A stretch of DNA of 46,534 bases, from assembly GCA_021029095.1 (NCBI GenBank), contig JAJOHG010000200.1, forward strand, positions 1-46,534, given 5' to 3'. Positions within the stretch are counted from its first letter, which is position 1. The number at the start of each line of letters is the position of its first letter. Both the position numbers and the translations under genes were made by a program. Source of the DNA: Phellopilus nigrolimitatus (Eukaryota > Basidiomycota > Agaricomycetes > Hymenochaetales > Hymenochaetaceae). Positions 20,919 through 31,320 of this stretch are shown here, piece after piece. The notes beneath the pieces were generated by a model. It had not been told where the DNA came from. It did no database searches and saw only the letters and a list, made by a program, of their open reading frames with translations.

Positions 20919-22721
20919 TCACAAGTAAAGCATGGATTCCCTCAGACTCTCATGGATGCTCGTGCCCCTTAGCTCCTTCGCCCTGCGCAGTATCTTACCA
21001 TCGTCCATGCTGCTTGGAGGAGGTGGAAGGATCTCGTGTAGGTATGCCACGCGCGTTGGCGCACTCGTTCGTTCCACCGCGTATGCCGATGGGACCAGCC
21101 GCACGCTCTTCGTCGTGGGCGCCCACAGGTAGCTCGCGTCATGCGCGCCTTGCTGGATGTCATCCGCGGGGGAATGGTTCTCGTCGAATATCACCGTGTA
21201 GTGCAACGCGCGCGCTGTACCTCGCTACCCCGCGTGCGCCTGCAGGAAGAAATCGAAGTCATACCGCAGTGACGCCCCGGTCGACGAGCGTCCCGGCCTT
21301 CGCGTTCGAGGTCTAATCCGCCTGCTCGGGCCTCGTCGGGCGGAAGCGCGTACGGTGCCGCTTCCCGCAGATCGCGATGGCGAGCTTGGGACTGTAGCCC
21401 TTGAAAGGGCGAAACGCTGCTCTGATCTCCGGGAGCTCGAGAGTGAGCACGCGTTTGAACTGGCCGTCGAAGACCCCGTCGCGGAACACGACGACGCGCT
21501 CAGGAAGGGTCTTCATATACTTCAAATATTCATTCAGAGACACTCGATTATCACTTGCTTGACCCCAGCAATCATCTGTTTTAATAAAACTGTCAGAATA
21601 GAATGATGAATAAAATCGAAGCATCGCTCGCCTCTTTTCCGTGTCCTTGGGGGGCCGAAACTTGCATAAACTCCTCATCGCAGCTCGCTACGACAGCAGC
21701 AATCGACGGCGTCCTTTTATGCAGCCAACACCAGGATGTGTCAAGTTCATTCCGACGAGCATCGTGTTTTTGAGTCAGCGCATGGAGCTCGCGTCGAGCT
21801 GGTTGTTGACGCCGCCAAGCTTCGTGTTGGTTTTGAGCGCGATACTCGAGAGGTATCAATACTGACCTTTCTCTTTTCTAACACCCGCCATTTGCATGCA
21901 GACGGTCGCGATCCCGAGTAGATCTCGCTATTGGATGCGAGAGCAAGTACGATATTCGGACGCCCAGGGAGCGTCTTTATGCCATTCTCGATCGCATCGA
22001 TTGCTGCGGTACGCAGCGGGCCGCGTGAATTCGCTTGCGGGAGCCGCACGAAGAGCAGCGGTGGGAGCGCGTTGTCAACTTGCATCCCGCCCGCCCAGCA
22101 CGTCATCAAGAACCGTGTCACGACACCGCGCAGCGCCGGGTCCGAGGGATCCCTGAAGTCCTCGCGCGCGCCGTCCGCGAGGACGAGAATAACGGCGCGA
22201 GAGCTTGCCGATCCAAGTCAACATTACTTAGTTCCTTGGGCTCAAGAACCTTGACTGTGTAAGCTCTCTTAGGCCTTTCTGATACCGTCGTCGAGAAATT
22301 CGCAGGAAGACGGCTCCTCGACACCAGCCTCTGCGTCCAGTGGTGTGCTATCTCGCGGAAGTACGGTGCGACTTCTTGTGTGCATTCTAGGAGCTCGGAT
22401 ACGCGCTTACGAGCCGCCGTACAGATTGCATTGGAAGTGATCACAACTGGATAGTCGTACAAAACGACGTCCTTCAGATACTTGAGTGCAAACAAATTCG
22501 AGCGAACTGCTATCGCGGCGCCGCGCTTCCCAAACTCCGGGTGTACGACGCGATCGCGGAGACAAGTGTATCCTGCTCCCACTCTGGGAGCCGCGCGGGC
22601 GGGTTTGGAGAAAGGACCTGTGCAGCTCCAGAGCCGAAAGCGGGATCGCGGGGGTTGCCTGAAGATGAGCGTAGCCCTGCGTATCTCGAAGGCAAGTCGC
22701 CATGCGCCCCATGAGCCATAG
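20919..22721 (-). pseudogene. Argonaute pseudogene (N, MID and PIWI pieces, PAZ missing)
   Basis: Read on the minus strand. An N-terminal part near 22560-22260 gives AVRSNLFALKYLKDVVLYDY, EVAPYFREIAH and QRLVS. A MID-like piece near 22090-21920 gives LPPLLFVRLPQAN and LPGRPNIVLAL. The PIWI domain follows with KTNTKLGGVNNQLDASSM, PSIAAVVASCDEEF, LPERVVVFRDGVFDGQF, YTVIFDENHSPADDIQQGA and the C-terminal HESLRESMLYL. Linker 1, PAZ and linker 2 are absent between the N and MID pieces. Damage: TGA for a Trp codon (MRWLK region, near 21778), Asp to Asn in the first catalytic position (GMNLTHP for GMDxTHP), a 1-nt loss near 21716, a TAG near 21313, and a 2-nt loss near 21262. It cannot make an active slicer. 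Confidence 0.85.
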
Positions 22722-22950
22722 AAGGGCACTCTTGCTAACTAGGAGCGCCTTCGCGTTGGAGTTTTGCTCCACGTGTATGAGACGACTGAGACAAATAAAT
22801 ACAACCACATCGGATTTGAGCTTCAACGAGAAGAGGTTTATTTGTAAAGAGCTTGAACATAGTGACATACGTAGATATATCTTATTTCTACTATGCATAA
22901 ACGAAGAGAAAACGAGACGTTCGAGCAAGTCATTCATATCATTCATTCCA

Positions 22951-25738
22951 TCATATAGCTGCTTCGAGCTGCTGGCGACTAAGCGCCTCTGCAAGGCTCA
23001 ATTCAATCGCCAGCTTCAAATCTGCATCCATGTCCTCGTCCGCGTCTCCCACTAAACTCGCCTGACGGTGGTCCTGCGGCCCGTCTACTTCTGGCGGCCC
23101 CGACTGCCTATGCAACTGCAAACTCGCAGACAACAACGATGGGCCTCGCGCAGACAATTGTGAACTGATAGAGCGCTGGCGCTCCGCATTCCCCGGCCCG
23201 CTAGACAGCACCGTAAATGACCCTGAAGCAGCCCCCGGCCCCGGTCCAGTATGTCCACGCGTGCCATCGCCATCGCTCGCGGAGCTCTTGCTCTTCGCGA
23301 GTGAACTCCATGACACGGACGGGGACATGCGCGGGGATGGCGAGACCGGCGTCCCTGCACTCCTGCTCGACACGGAAGAACTCATGACGGGGAAGTGCTC
23401 TGTGTTGCCGACCGCGGGCGGCGACCTCTGTGCTGCAATATTAATCCCGAGCGGACTGGTGCTGAACCCAGCCTCCATTGGCTCTGGCCTAAGTGGCGGG
23501 GAGACTTGAATCTTCGCATTCGAGTTCGAGCGCACCAGACTCAACCTCAAGCTCGCCGGAGGCGATGGGAAGGGAGTTGGGAAGACCTCCTCGAACGACT
23601 CGTCGTGAACAGATACCAAGGCTTCACGCGGCGCCGACTCAGCAGCGGGTATATCGTCGAAATCCCCTGCGAAAAAGTCGTCTGACTCGGACTCCCGCTC
23701 TTGCACGCGTCGCGCCTCTTCTTCGTCACGACTCAGCATGAGCACGTACTCAAGCGCCTCGACCTCGTCGAGCCCGAGATCGCCGAGCGTCGCGAGTTGC
23801 GCTCGCTGGCGCTCATGTGAGCGCTGATCTTGTGTGCGAGTATCTTCCGCGGCCTGACGCGACTCCCTAATGTCTTGGGACATCTCCAATCGCTCTAGAT
23901 ATCACAAAACCATATTAGTGTCACATACCAGTTTTAGTAAATTAGATAAGTACATACTATACCACTTCGCATTTCGTGACTTTGAAGAAGTTTTCACCTT
24001 TCCCTGTGGTTTGTACGCCTTCACGGGCCCCGCCTTCCATGCCATTATTTTGCTTCCAACACTGACAATCAAAAGGTCTCTCTCGAGGATGATACCACTG
24101 ACAGCATCCCACCCACCACCAATGATTCTGCGCGGAGAAGGGCTAGGGAAACCATGGAGTAAACGTAGGGTGACCAAGTCCCATACTTTCGTTATCCCGC
24201 GATCCGAACCTGTGGCGAGAAGAAGCGCGTTGCATGCAAGAGCGGTGACCGCGCAGTCATCATGTGCATCCAACCGCCTAAAGGAAGGTACAGCGTATGT
24301 TCCGTCCTCTGCAAGCAATGGCGATGCTGACCAGTTGAAGAACGAGACCCGGCCGAGCTGGTCGCCGGCAATTATAACAGTCGATTCACCTTCCTTCACT
24401 TTGAAAAAGGGGTGTAGAGTATGTAGGGGACCCAGAGGACCACCCGTAAAGTGAATATACTCGTAGTGGCAAGAGGAAAGATCAACGTTGGCGCGGTAGA
24501 AGCTTTGGTCGTCTTCAAATAATATACCAAAGGCTAAAGAGCTTCCTGTCGCGCCTGGATCTGTGAATATCTTCTTCGGACGTTTCCCGCTGCTATAAGG
24601 AGGCGGAATCCGTAGATTCGGTAATGTGCCGTTTGGCTCAGAATCAACCGGAAGATCCAACAAGACACCTGTCATTTTCCAAATGACGATAGTACCACTC
24701 TCTTTCGTGGCTAAGACGATGCCACGCGCTAAATCGGCCTTGACATGCACGCATGCATCGGGAACCATGCTTTCCTGGTCCCGAAGTATCCAAACGCATC
24801 GCATCCGTTTAGCGTCCCAGATCCTCACAATGCCATCCACACCGGCAGTCGCGAAAGCTGCGCCGCCGAGATCCCAGACGACATCTACAACCTTTCCTCT
24901 GTGCTGATCAGCAACTTGACACCGGACAACCTTGGATGCAGTGCGTCCCGCATCCATAACCCTATTCCCGCTTGTCAGCGCGACCTCGCCACTAGCGTAT
25001 CCCCAGATGACCTTCGCGGTCCATCCCTCACTGGCGATGCCGCATGCAGATACGTTTGGCGTAAATTCAACGTTCGGATTTCCAATGCCAATTCCGTCCG
25101 CCGCTGCGCCGAGGAAACCTTTGAGCACCTTGCCGGAAAGTGGCAGCGAACGTGCAACGATGCCATACTGCAGGGAAGCAGTAAGAAGGGCTGGACCATG
25201 CGACTGATCCGTGAGGAGGTGCATAGAAACGACAGGAGAATAATGTGGCATGTGCGAGACGGTGCCGTTACGCGAACGCTCCCAGCGACTGTATCAAAAT
25301 CAGGATAACCCGATGCGGCGTTCAGACCTCTGTCACTCACCGAAGTAAATTGCATCGCAACACAAACTCTTTCTTCCATGATTCTTCAGTGCACCGAAGA
25401 AGAGGAGTATCAAGCGAGCCATCCTCGGATCCCTCGCCCAAGAACTGGCAAAAGAATGCTCTATGCCATGTATTGTCGTCGCTCACGTGTTCATGAAGGA
25501 GCTTGCTCGTTCTCGAGAGAGCAAAGAGCGCGCCGGAGTCGAGGAAGGAGGTAATATGAGTGAGAGACTCCGATGGGATTTCCAGGAGAGGTGGGACGCC
25601 CCTCGAAGGAGATCGATGGGCAGTGTCGCGAGAGTTCGGGTCCGGTTGTCCATGATGATAAGGTGTTAAAGTAGAGAGTTTCTGTGTTTTCAAATGGGTT
25701 GTATCGAGAAGGTGTATGCTTTGAGGGTTAATTTGCAT
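22951..25738 (-). CDS. F-box / WD40 repeat / UIM protein
   Basis: Three exons, 25738-25341, 25288-23958 and 23894-22951, giving 890 aa in frame. An F-box lies at about residues 50-90 (LLEIPSESLTHITSFLDSG, then FALSRTSKLLHEHV). A WD40 propeller fills the middle, with clear repeats such as DVVWDLGGAAFATAGVDGI followed by VRIWD, and ALLLATGSDRGITKVWD. The C-terminal 300 residues are disordered and Ser/Pro-rich, and contain a ubiquitin-interacting motif near the end (DLKLAIELSLAEAL). It is expected to be a substrate receptor of an SCF ubiquitin ligase, with the UIM binding ubiquitinated targets. It shares a short divergent promoter with the F-box gene starting at 25930. The first ATG gives an unusual 50-residue lead-in to the F-box, so a later start is possible. 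Confidence 0.88.
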
Positions 25739-25929
25739 AAAAATGACAAGTGAGGCAGTCGCGAGTGTGTCGCAGGAGGTTCTGCGACGAATAGATGGTC
25801 GTGGTCAAGTTCCAAGGGAGACTCACTTGGGTCTCTACGTCAATCCGCTACATGTCACACCTTAGTCATACCTGTCACGCGTATCAGAATGACTCCTGGC
25901 TCCCGGACAAAACGCTATTGAGCACAGCC
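25739..25929. promoter_or_regulatory. Divergent promoter between two F-box genes
   Basis: 191 bp separate the two ATGs (25738 minus, 25930 plus) if the downstream start of the second gene is right. With the upstream in-frame ATG at 25795 only 56 bp would remain, which is why I prefer 25930. Confidence 0.5.
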
Positions 25930-27535
25930 ATGCATGATATCGGGATTTTAGCGCTAGAGAGGCTTTTGGCCTGCGTAAAAGAACAGGGATACCTGACAAA
26001 TTTAGATGAACTCATGGCTGTAGATGGGTGAGTTCATCTACATCGTAGTCACTTTTCGGTTCGACAAACTAATCTCTTACCTTTACAACAGCCCCTTTAT
26101 CCCTACCTTGATACCAGATCTCAGCAATGTGCCTCAGATCATGCACACTTTACGCACGCTAAAAGCACTAAATTCCTCTCTATCCGCGCTGTCGCGTGTC
26201 GTGAAGGAAGGCCTTCCGCGTGTGCAGTCACATCTGCTTCCCATCGTTTACAGCCGACGTGGCTTACCTTCATTGCCAGAGGAGCTCATAGCACAAGTCT
26301 TCGAAATGGCGTACGCTGACGACGGGAATGTCTCAAGGCATTTGCCGCTCGTCAGCCGACGCTTTCGCAGGATTGCGCTCAGTCTACCTAGATTGTGGAC
26401 GAAGTTGGACACGAGCCATGACCCCGAACTCAATCTCGAACGCAGCAGAGGTCATGGAATCTCCCTTGACATCTGTACCAATCTCTACCACGTTTTTACG
26501 GAGGAGAGGTTCCATGAATTCATGCGAAAAGTAGGACCTCACTCGGACCGCTGGAAGTCAGTGAGACTCAGCGGACACTGGGATGAAGCAAAGTATTCAC
26601 GATCCGATGTACTTGTGAAATCTCTGCGCGACAGCTTTGCGGGGAAAACATTTCCAGTCCTCGAGACGCTGTGTTCCGACTACGAATTCAATTGCGCTGA
26701 AGTTATGGACGACAATGCGCTAGAAATATGGCAAAATGCCAAGAACTTCTTCAGTGAATGGGACATGCCCGCACTCCGCGTTCTTAAGACAACCAATCTT
26801 ATTCCATCCCTGAATACATCGTCCTTAACTCGCTTTCAACTCTCCTTGGAAGGTCTCTCGGAACATGAGGAAGAATATATTATCTATGATTTGGGAGCAT
26901 TGACAAACTTCCTGCGCGCGTTGAGCTCTCTCGAAGAACTGTCTTTTGTCTTACGAAACATCAATTCTTTCTCTCAAGAGCAGATTTCAGATGTTGATAT
27001 GATAAACCTCAATGTGCTGCGTTTTGACATTGAGTTTTGCAAGGCCGCTCCTGTTAGAAATCTCATCAAGGTGCTCTTGGCTCCCAACGTAACAGAGATG
27101 TCCATCCGTATCTTCCAAGAGACTCACCATGACCTCTCTTCAATGTTGGCATCGTTCTTTCAGCGAGGTCAATATTACTGGCCCTTGCTCAAGTCACTCC
27201 ACCTTGATATTGCTTGCAACACTGAGAAATATTCGCTCTTGCAATTTGCTCTCTGGAAACTCCATAAACTCGAACACCTATCGCTCAATGTACAGGATTC
27301 CAACCATCCCATGTGGAGTTGGCCTCCGAATCAGCCATGCTGTATGCCTATACGATCTCTGCGCATCGACTCCTGCGAGAACTTCAACACTACTCTCATA
27401 GAGGAGCTCATGCCAATTATCCAGCGACCCGAATTCGAGTCATTGGAGATCCTCGAATGCCCAGGCATGATCAGAGAATTCGTCGAGAAAATGGTACCAA
27501 GCGACAAAACCATAATCTGGAAAGATTACAATTGA
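25930..27535 (+). CDS. F-box protein with LRR-like C-terminal region
   Basis: Two exons, 25930-26027 and 26092-27535, giving 513 aa. The exon junction restores GPFIPTLIPDLSNV in frame through a 64-nt intron with a GTGAGT donor. After an N-terminal helix-rich region, the F-box reads LPSLPEELIAQVFEMAY, then LPLVSRRFRRIALSLPRLW, the standard layout of the expanded agaricomycete F-box family. The rest contains irregular leucine-rich segments (LSSLEELSFVLRNI; LLKSLHLDIACN; LHKLEHLSLNV; SLRIDSCENFN) like degenerate LRRs. It likely acts as an SCF receptor of unknown target. These families are large and fast-evolving, so orthology cannot be given. Confidence 0.82.
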
Positions 27536-28337
27536 GGTACGTGCAATAAAGTCCGTCAGACGGATCGGCTTGGCACAGTGCTGTATTAACATGCCTACCG
27601 CATTGTGCTTCACATATAGGTCCCAGCCTTTTAGCTAAAGCCGGAAGATGTGCCACATTGTGAAGAAGATGTATTGAAAGGATATTACCGGCAGTGGGAA
27701 GCTTGGATTGTGCAAGAATTCAATGGAGAGGCATGCTTTAACGTTGTCACTGCCCTGCTACTTCCATGAAGCAGCACTAGCTCATCCTCGACGACCTCTT
27801 CGCCGAAGTTTTTCTTTCCCTGTATCTAATAATTAGACGCTTTCCCCTGCCCTGACTTGCTCCGAGCTTTTAGACGAAGACTTCCGCGTCTTCCAGCGCC
27901 CTGAAGAAGCCCCGAAGGATCAACTAAGTGATCGACGCGTCGCGTAGATCCCCCAGGTTCACACCTAACCCAGACACTCAAAATCTCTGAACCGACACAC
28001 CCGATATTCACAGAGCGAGACAGGGCAGAGATAGCTATTAATATCGAGACAGGCGGTAGGGTGTGCGCGGGCGACAAGCAGCAAGCAATACGTACAACAC
28101 AGCTCGTGCGGAGGGTGCGCGCCCCGTACACGGCAGAGTATATATATAGACAGCATGACTTAGAGAAAGACAGAGAAAGAGAAAAGGGGGAGAGCAGAGG
28201 AGAGGAGGTGGACATGGACAAGAGGACAGAGAAAGCGAGAAAGATCCTAGTAATAAACAACAGCCCCTCTAGATTGTATCGTCGGGGGCGGCAGGCGATA
28301 GGAAGAGATGGTGTGTGCAAAGGCTAGTAAAGGTCCA
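27536..28337. other. Convergent spacer after the F-box gene
   Basis: About 800 bp between two converging genes. A purine-rich GA stretch lies at 28160-28210. A minus-strand open frame (27826-28320) shows no protein-like features and I leave it out. Confidence 0.4.
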
Positions 28338-29542
28338 CTACAGTCTCTTCAACGCCTTCTTCCTTTTCTCACCCGCACCCACACCGCCCGCGGGGCGCTT
28401 GACGGCCTTCGACGGATCGCTCGCCACCTTCCCCGCGTTCCCGAGCGCCGGCGCGTTCGCATCCGCGCGGCCGAGCGGCGCCACGCCGGCAGTTTTCAGC
28501 AGCTCCTCAGACGTGGAGGAGACGATGGGGCTCGCGTTTGACGCAGACATTTGCAAGGGCTGCGGCGCGGGCTGTGGAGAGGGGGAGGCAGACTTGCGGA
28601 AGACGGCGTGGCCTGTGGACAGTGTATTTGACGCGACGAGCGGCGCGGGCGCTTCATATGAAGGGACGAGCGTCGTCGTAATCTCAATCGTCTTAGCAGG
28701 CTTAGAGGATGGCGTGGATGCGGTAACGGACGTCGACGAAGACGCCGTTAAAACAGATGTTGCAGGGGAGGTGAATTCCGGCGGACGAGTCTGAGAACAG
28801 TTCATAAATACACAGCTGATTGAAAAATCGAAAGCAATAATTACCTTCGGAGTCGCATGAACACTCGTGATCAACCGCGCGCGTTCAGAGTAGCTTTCGT
28901 AGTCCTCCAGCAGCAACTTTCCGGCCTCCTCGTCGAGCGCAGACTCCGGGTTCGGATATATAAGGAGACATTTGACGGTGACAAGGATGTGCGCAATGCC
29001 GAACGACGACTGCCAATCCTTTTTGAGCGTGTTCACGCAGATCTCTCCGGCAGACGACACGTTTGGGTGGAAGATCTTCGTGGCGAACCAGCCTGAAACG
29101 CGATAGTCATTAGCCCGCCAACGCAAAGACCGGAACCAAGCTGGCCACAAAGCCACCCGAAACAAAACGAAACCGAAGAATCGGAAGCAAAACAAACGTG
29201 TACGTACACTTTGGCGGCGCGGCAGGAAACTCTTCAGTGAAGTTGAACTTGACCTTGAAATATCCGCCTTCGTAGGGTGTGTCGGCTGTACCATGGGCAC
29301 TGTTAGCCTGGCAACCGCGACTGAAAGCAAGACGCGGGGCTCACCTGGACCCTCGATGATGCCCGTGATGTCGAGCATGTTGTCGTCGGGGGTGACGATG
29401 CGAATGCCCTCGGGGGGCTCGTTTCTGAGCTGCATGAGCTCCTTCATAAGACGACGCAACACGGGCGGGCGGAGCGACTGCGCGCAGGCGAAGCAGCCGT
29501 CAACGCGCGTTCGATTACCACAGACAGTTGACTGCTCACCAT
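28338..29542 (-). CDS. Ubiquitin-conjugating enzyme E2, UBE2S-like
   Basis: Five coding exons: 29542-29540 (the ATG alone), 29477-29345, 29285-29208, 29092-28845, 28790-28338, giving 304 aa. The UBC fold reads LRRLMKELMQL, TPYEGGYFKVKFNFTEEFP, then the active-site segment HPNVSSAGEICVNTLKKDW with catalytic Cys, and NPESALDEEAGKLLLEDY. This matches animal UBE2S closely. A disordered Pro/Ser/Thr linker leads to a basic C-terminus ending RKKALKRL, resembling the UBE2S tail that docks on the APC/C; in animals that enzyme extends K11-linked chains. The start rests on the splice: ATG is directly followed by a GTGAGC donor and joins to SLRPPVLRRL. The divergent RRM gene begins 195 bp away. Confidence 0.88.
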
Positions 29543-29737
29543 GTCTGATAACGCGAAACGGGAGGGGGAAATCGAAAAAAGGAGGCGAGCGTAGGAGGTG
29601 GTTAAGGACCAAGTTCAACTGCTTCCGGATCGTTTGTCAACATGAGCCACATCAGGCAATGCTGAGTCACCGCTGACAAAGCGGAGTGCACACATCGGTC
29701 ACATCAGCGGCGATGCTTTTGCACACGGCTAAGCCAA
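29543..29737. promoter_or_regulatory. Bidirectional promoter, UBE2S-like / RRM gene
   Basis: 195 bp between divergent start codons. Its right-hand 117 bp (29621-29737) were copied ahead of the second RRM gene (31321-31432), so that part is probably enough for RRM gene expression. It contains a short inverted motif around GTCACCGCTGAC. Confidence 0.55.
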
Positions 29738-31320
29738 ATGGCGCTCTCGTTCTTACAACGCGCTGCACGTCCGGCGTACGCGACGCAGCGACGCGCGCTC
29801 TATTCCAGGTCGTTTCTGTCCTCTTTTTTACACACCTCCTCCATCGTTCGACAGCAGGAGGATGTGCCGCCCAGCTCCGACACGATCTACCTCGGCAAGC
29901 TGCCGCCGACCGTGCAGGAGGAGAGTGTCCGGCAGGAACTGCACGCTCTCGGGATCACGGATTTCTCAGAACTCAGAATCCGTACGCTCTGCCCCGCCAC
30001 GCCCACCCTCCTAACACGTGCTGACACCCGGAGTGCGGATGTGGTCCAGTGAACGAGTTCCACAAGCGGCGCGTCGCGTTCGGGTTCCTGCGCTGCGCGT
30101 CCCCAGAGGCCGCGCGCAGCGCCATGGCGAAGATCCCAGAGGACTGGTCCCTGCTCGGATTCAAAGTTGAGGCTCAATACGCGAGCTCGGAGGGCAAGAG
30201 CAGAAAAGTGTACCGACCAAAAATTGCGGACGAGAACCAGCTGTACATTGGCTTTGGCGCGCTCAAAAAGGCCATCGTCACCGAGCGGGACATTGACGAC
30301 GAGCTCAAAGAAGCGCTCAAAGGCAGCGATATCGCGCCGACGTGGACTGTCTTTATCCGTGCGTCCCACAGCGCTCCGCTAACATCCCACGCTTCCAAAC
30401 TCACCGTTACGTTTTACATCTGCCAGCGCCGGTCCACGCGCAGGGCACCGCCGAGGCCGAGCCGCGGCGCTATGCGTTCGTGCGCTTCGACTCGAAGGAC
30501 TCAGCGCGCGCCGCGCTTGCGCACATAAAACAGGCGGGCGGCCTGCGCGTGTACGGCGCGCGCGTCATCGTCGGCATACGTATAAGCAGCGATCAGCCCC
30601 GCGGCGACGCGCAGGAGACGCAGGACGCCCGCCCGCGCAAAGACAGCCCCCACAAGGCGCGCGAGCCGTCGAATCGCCTGGCGGTACGCTTCGAGAACTC
30701 GGAGAGCGGGACGGCGAGCGACGTACACGCGCTGCTCGGAACCTTGGTCCCCGAGAGCATAACATCAGGCACAAATAACTCAAGTCCGTTCTGTTCTTCC
30801 CGATTTAATGCCGTTGTGTGCTCATTCTTACAGGCATCGACTCCGCGCAGCCGACATCGCGTCTCGCGCTCACGTTCAAAAGCTCCGCGGATGCCGCTCT
30901 GGGACATGGTCTGCTGCAAGGCTCGACAACGCCGAGCGGACAGGTCGTTATGTCCCGTTTCATAAGGTGGGACGGAGAGGGGGGGAAGAACAAGAGTGAT
31001 TGAAGAAGGGCGCAATTTCAAAACGGACATTCGACTTGAGATAGACACGATGGGAAGAAGAGGCTCTGCGAGAAGGCAGGACGTGTCGTACTCATAACAC
31101 TTGAAAATCTATTCCTGCATCGTAACGTACATTTACAACACTCGAAAAAACACCACGAATACACGACACACGAGTGGACAAACAACACAAAGAAAGAAGG
31201 GGAAAAAATAGAGGGGAGGTTGGGGGACCCATAAAGTGTCAGAAGCGCCAAACCAACCACAAAATCAAAATCAAATAAGTAAAATCCAAAATCACAAAGT
31301 CAGACACCGCGCTACCGCGC
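29621..31320 (+). repeat. Tandem duplication, unit 1
   Basis: 1700-bp unit from GCTTCCGGATCG through the first RRM gene and its 3' region to GCTACCGCGC. The last bases match the final codons and stop of the minus-strand gene at 33045, so the breakpoint lay inside that gene's end. Confidence 0.88.
29738..31003 (+). CDS. Mitochondrial RRM-domain RNA-binding protein, copy A
   Basis: Four exons, 29738-29981, 30050-30358, 30427-30783, 30834-31003, giving 359 aa. The N-terminus is rich in Arg/Ser/Ala without acids (MALSFLQRAARPAYATQRRA), as in a mitochondrial presequence. RRM-like folds follow: RNP2-like DTIYLGKLPPTV with RVAFGFLRCASPEAARSAM, then TVFIP with RNP1-like RRYAFVRFDSKDSARAAL. A C-terminal third region reads SRLALTFKSSADAAL. 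It probably binds RNA in mitochondria, but the target is unknown. Intron 3 has a GTCCGT donor. It is divergent from the UBE2S-like gene and is the upstream member of a tandem pair. Confidence 0.82.

Noticed and set aside
27826..28320. Minus-strand 164-aa frame between the F-box and UBE2S genes
   Set aside because: Low-complexity Ser/Leu-rich translation of a purine-rich tract; no motif.
28338..29618. 427-aa unspliced reading of the UBE2S-like gene
   Set aside because: Read-through segments lie between GT and AG sites and interrupt the E2 fold. The spliced version restores TPYEGGYFKVKFNFTEEFP.
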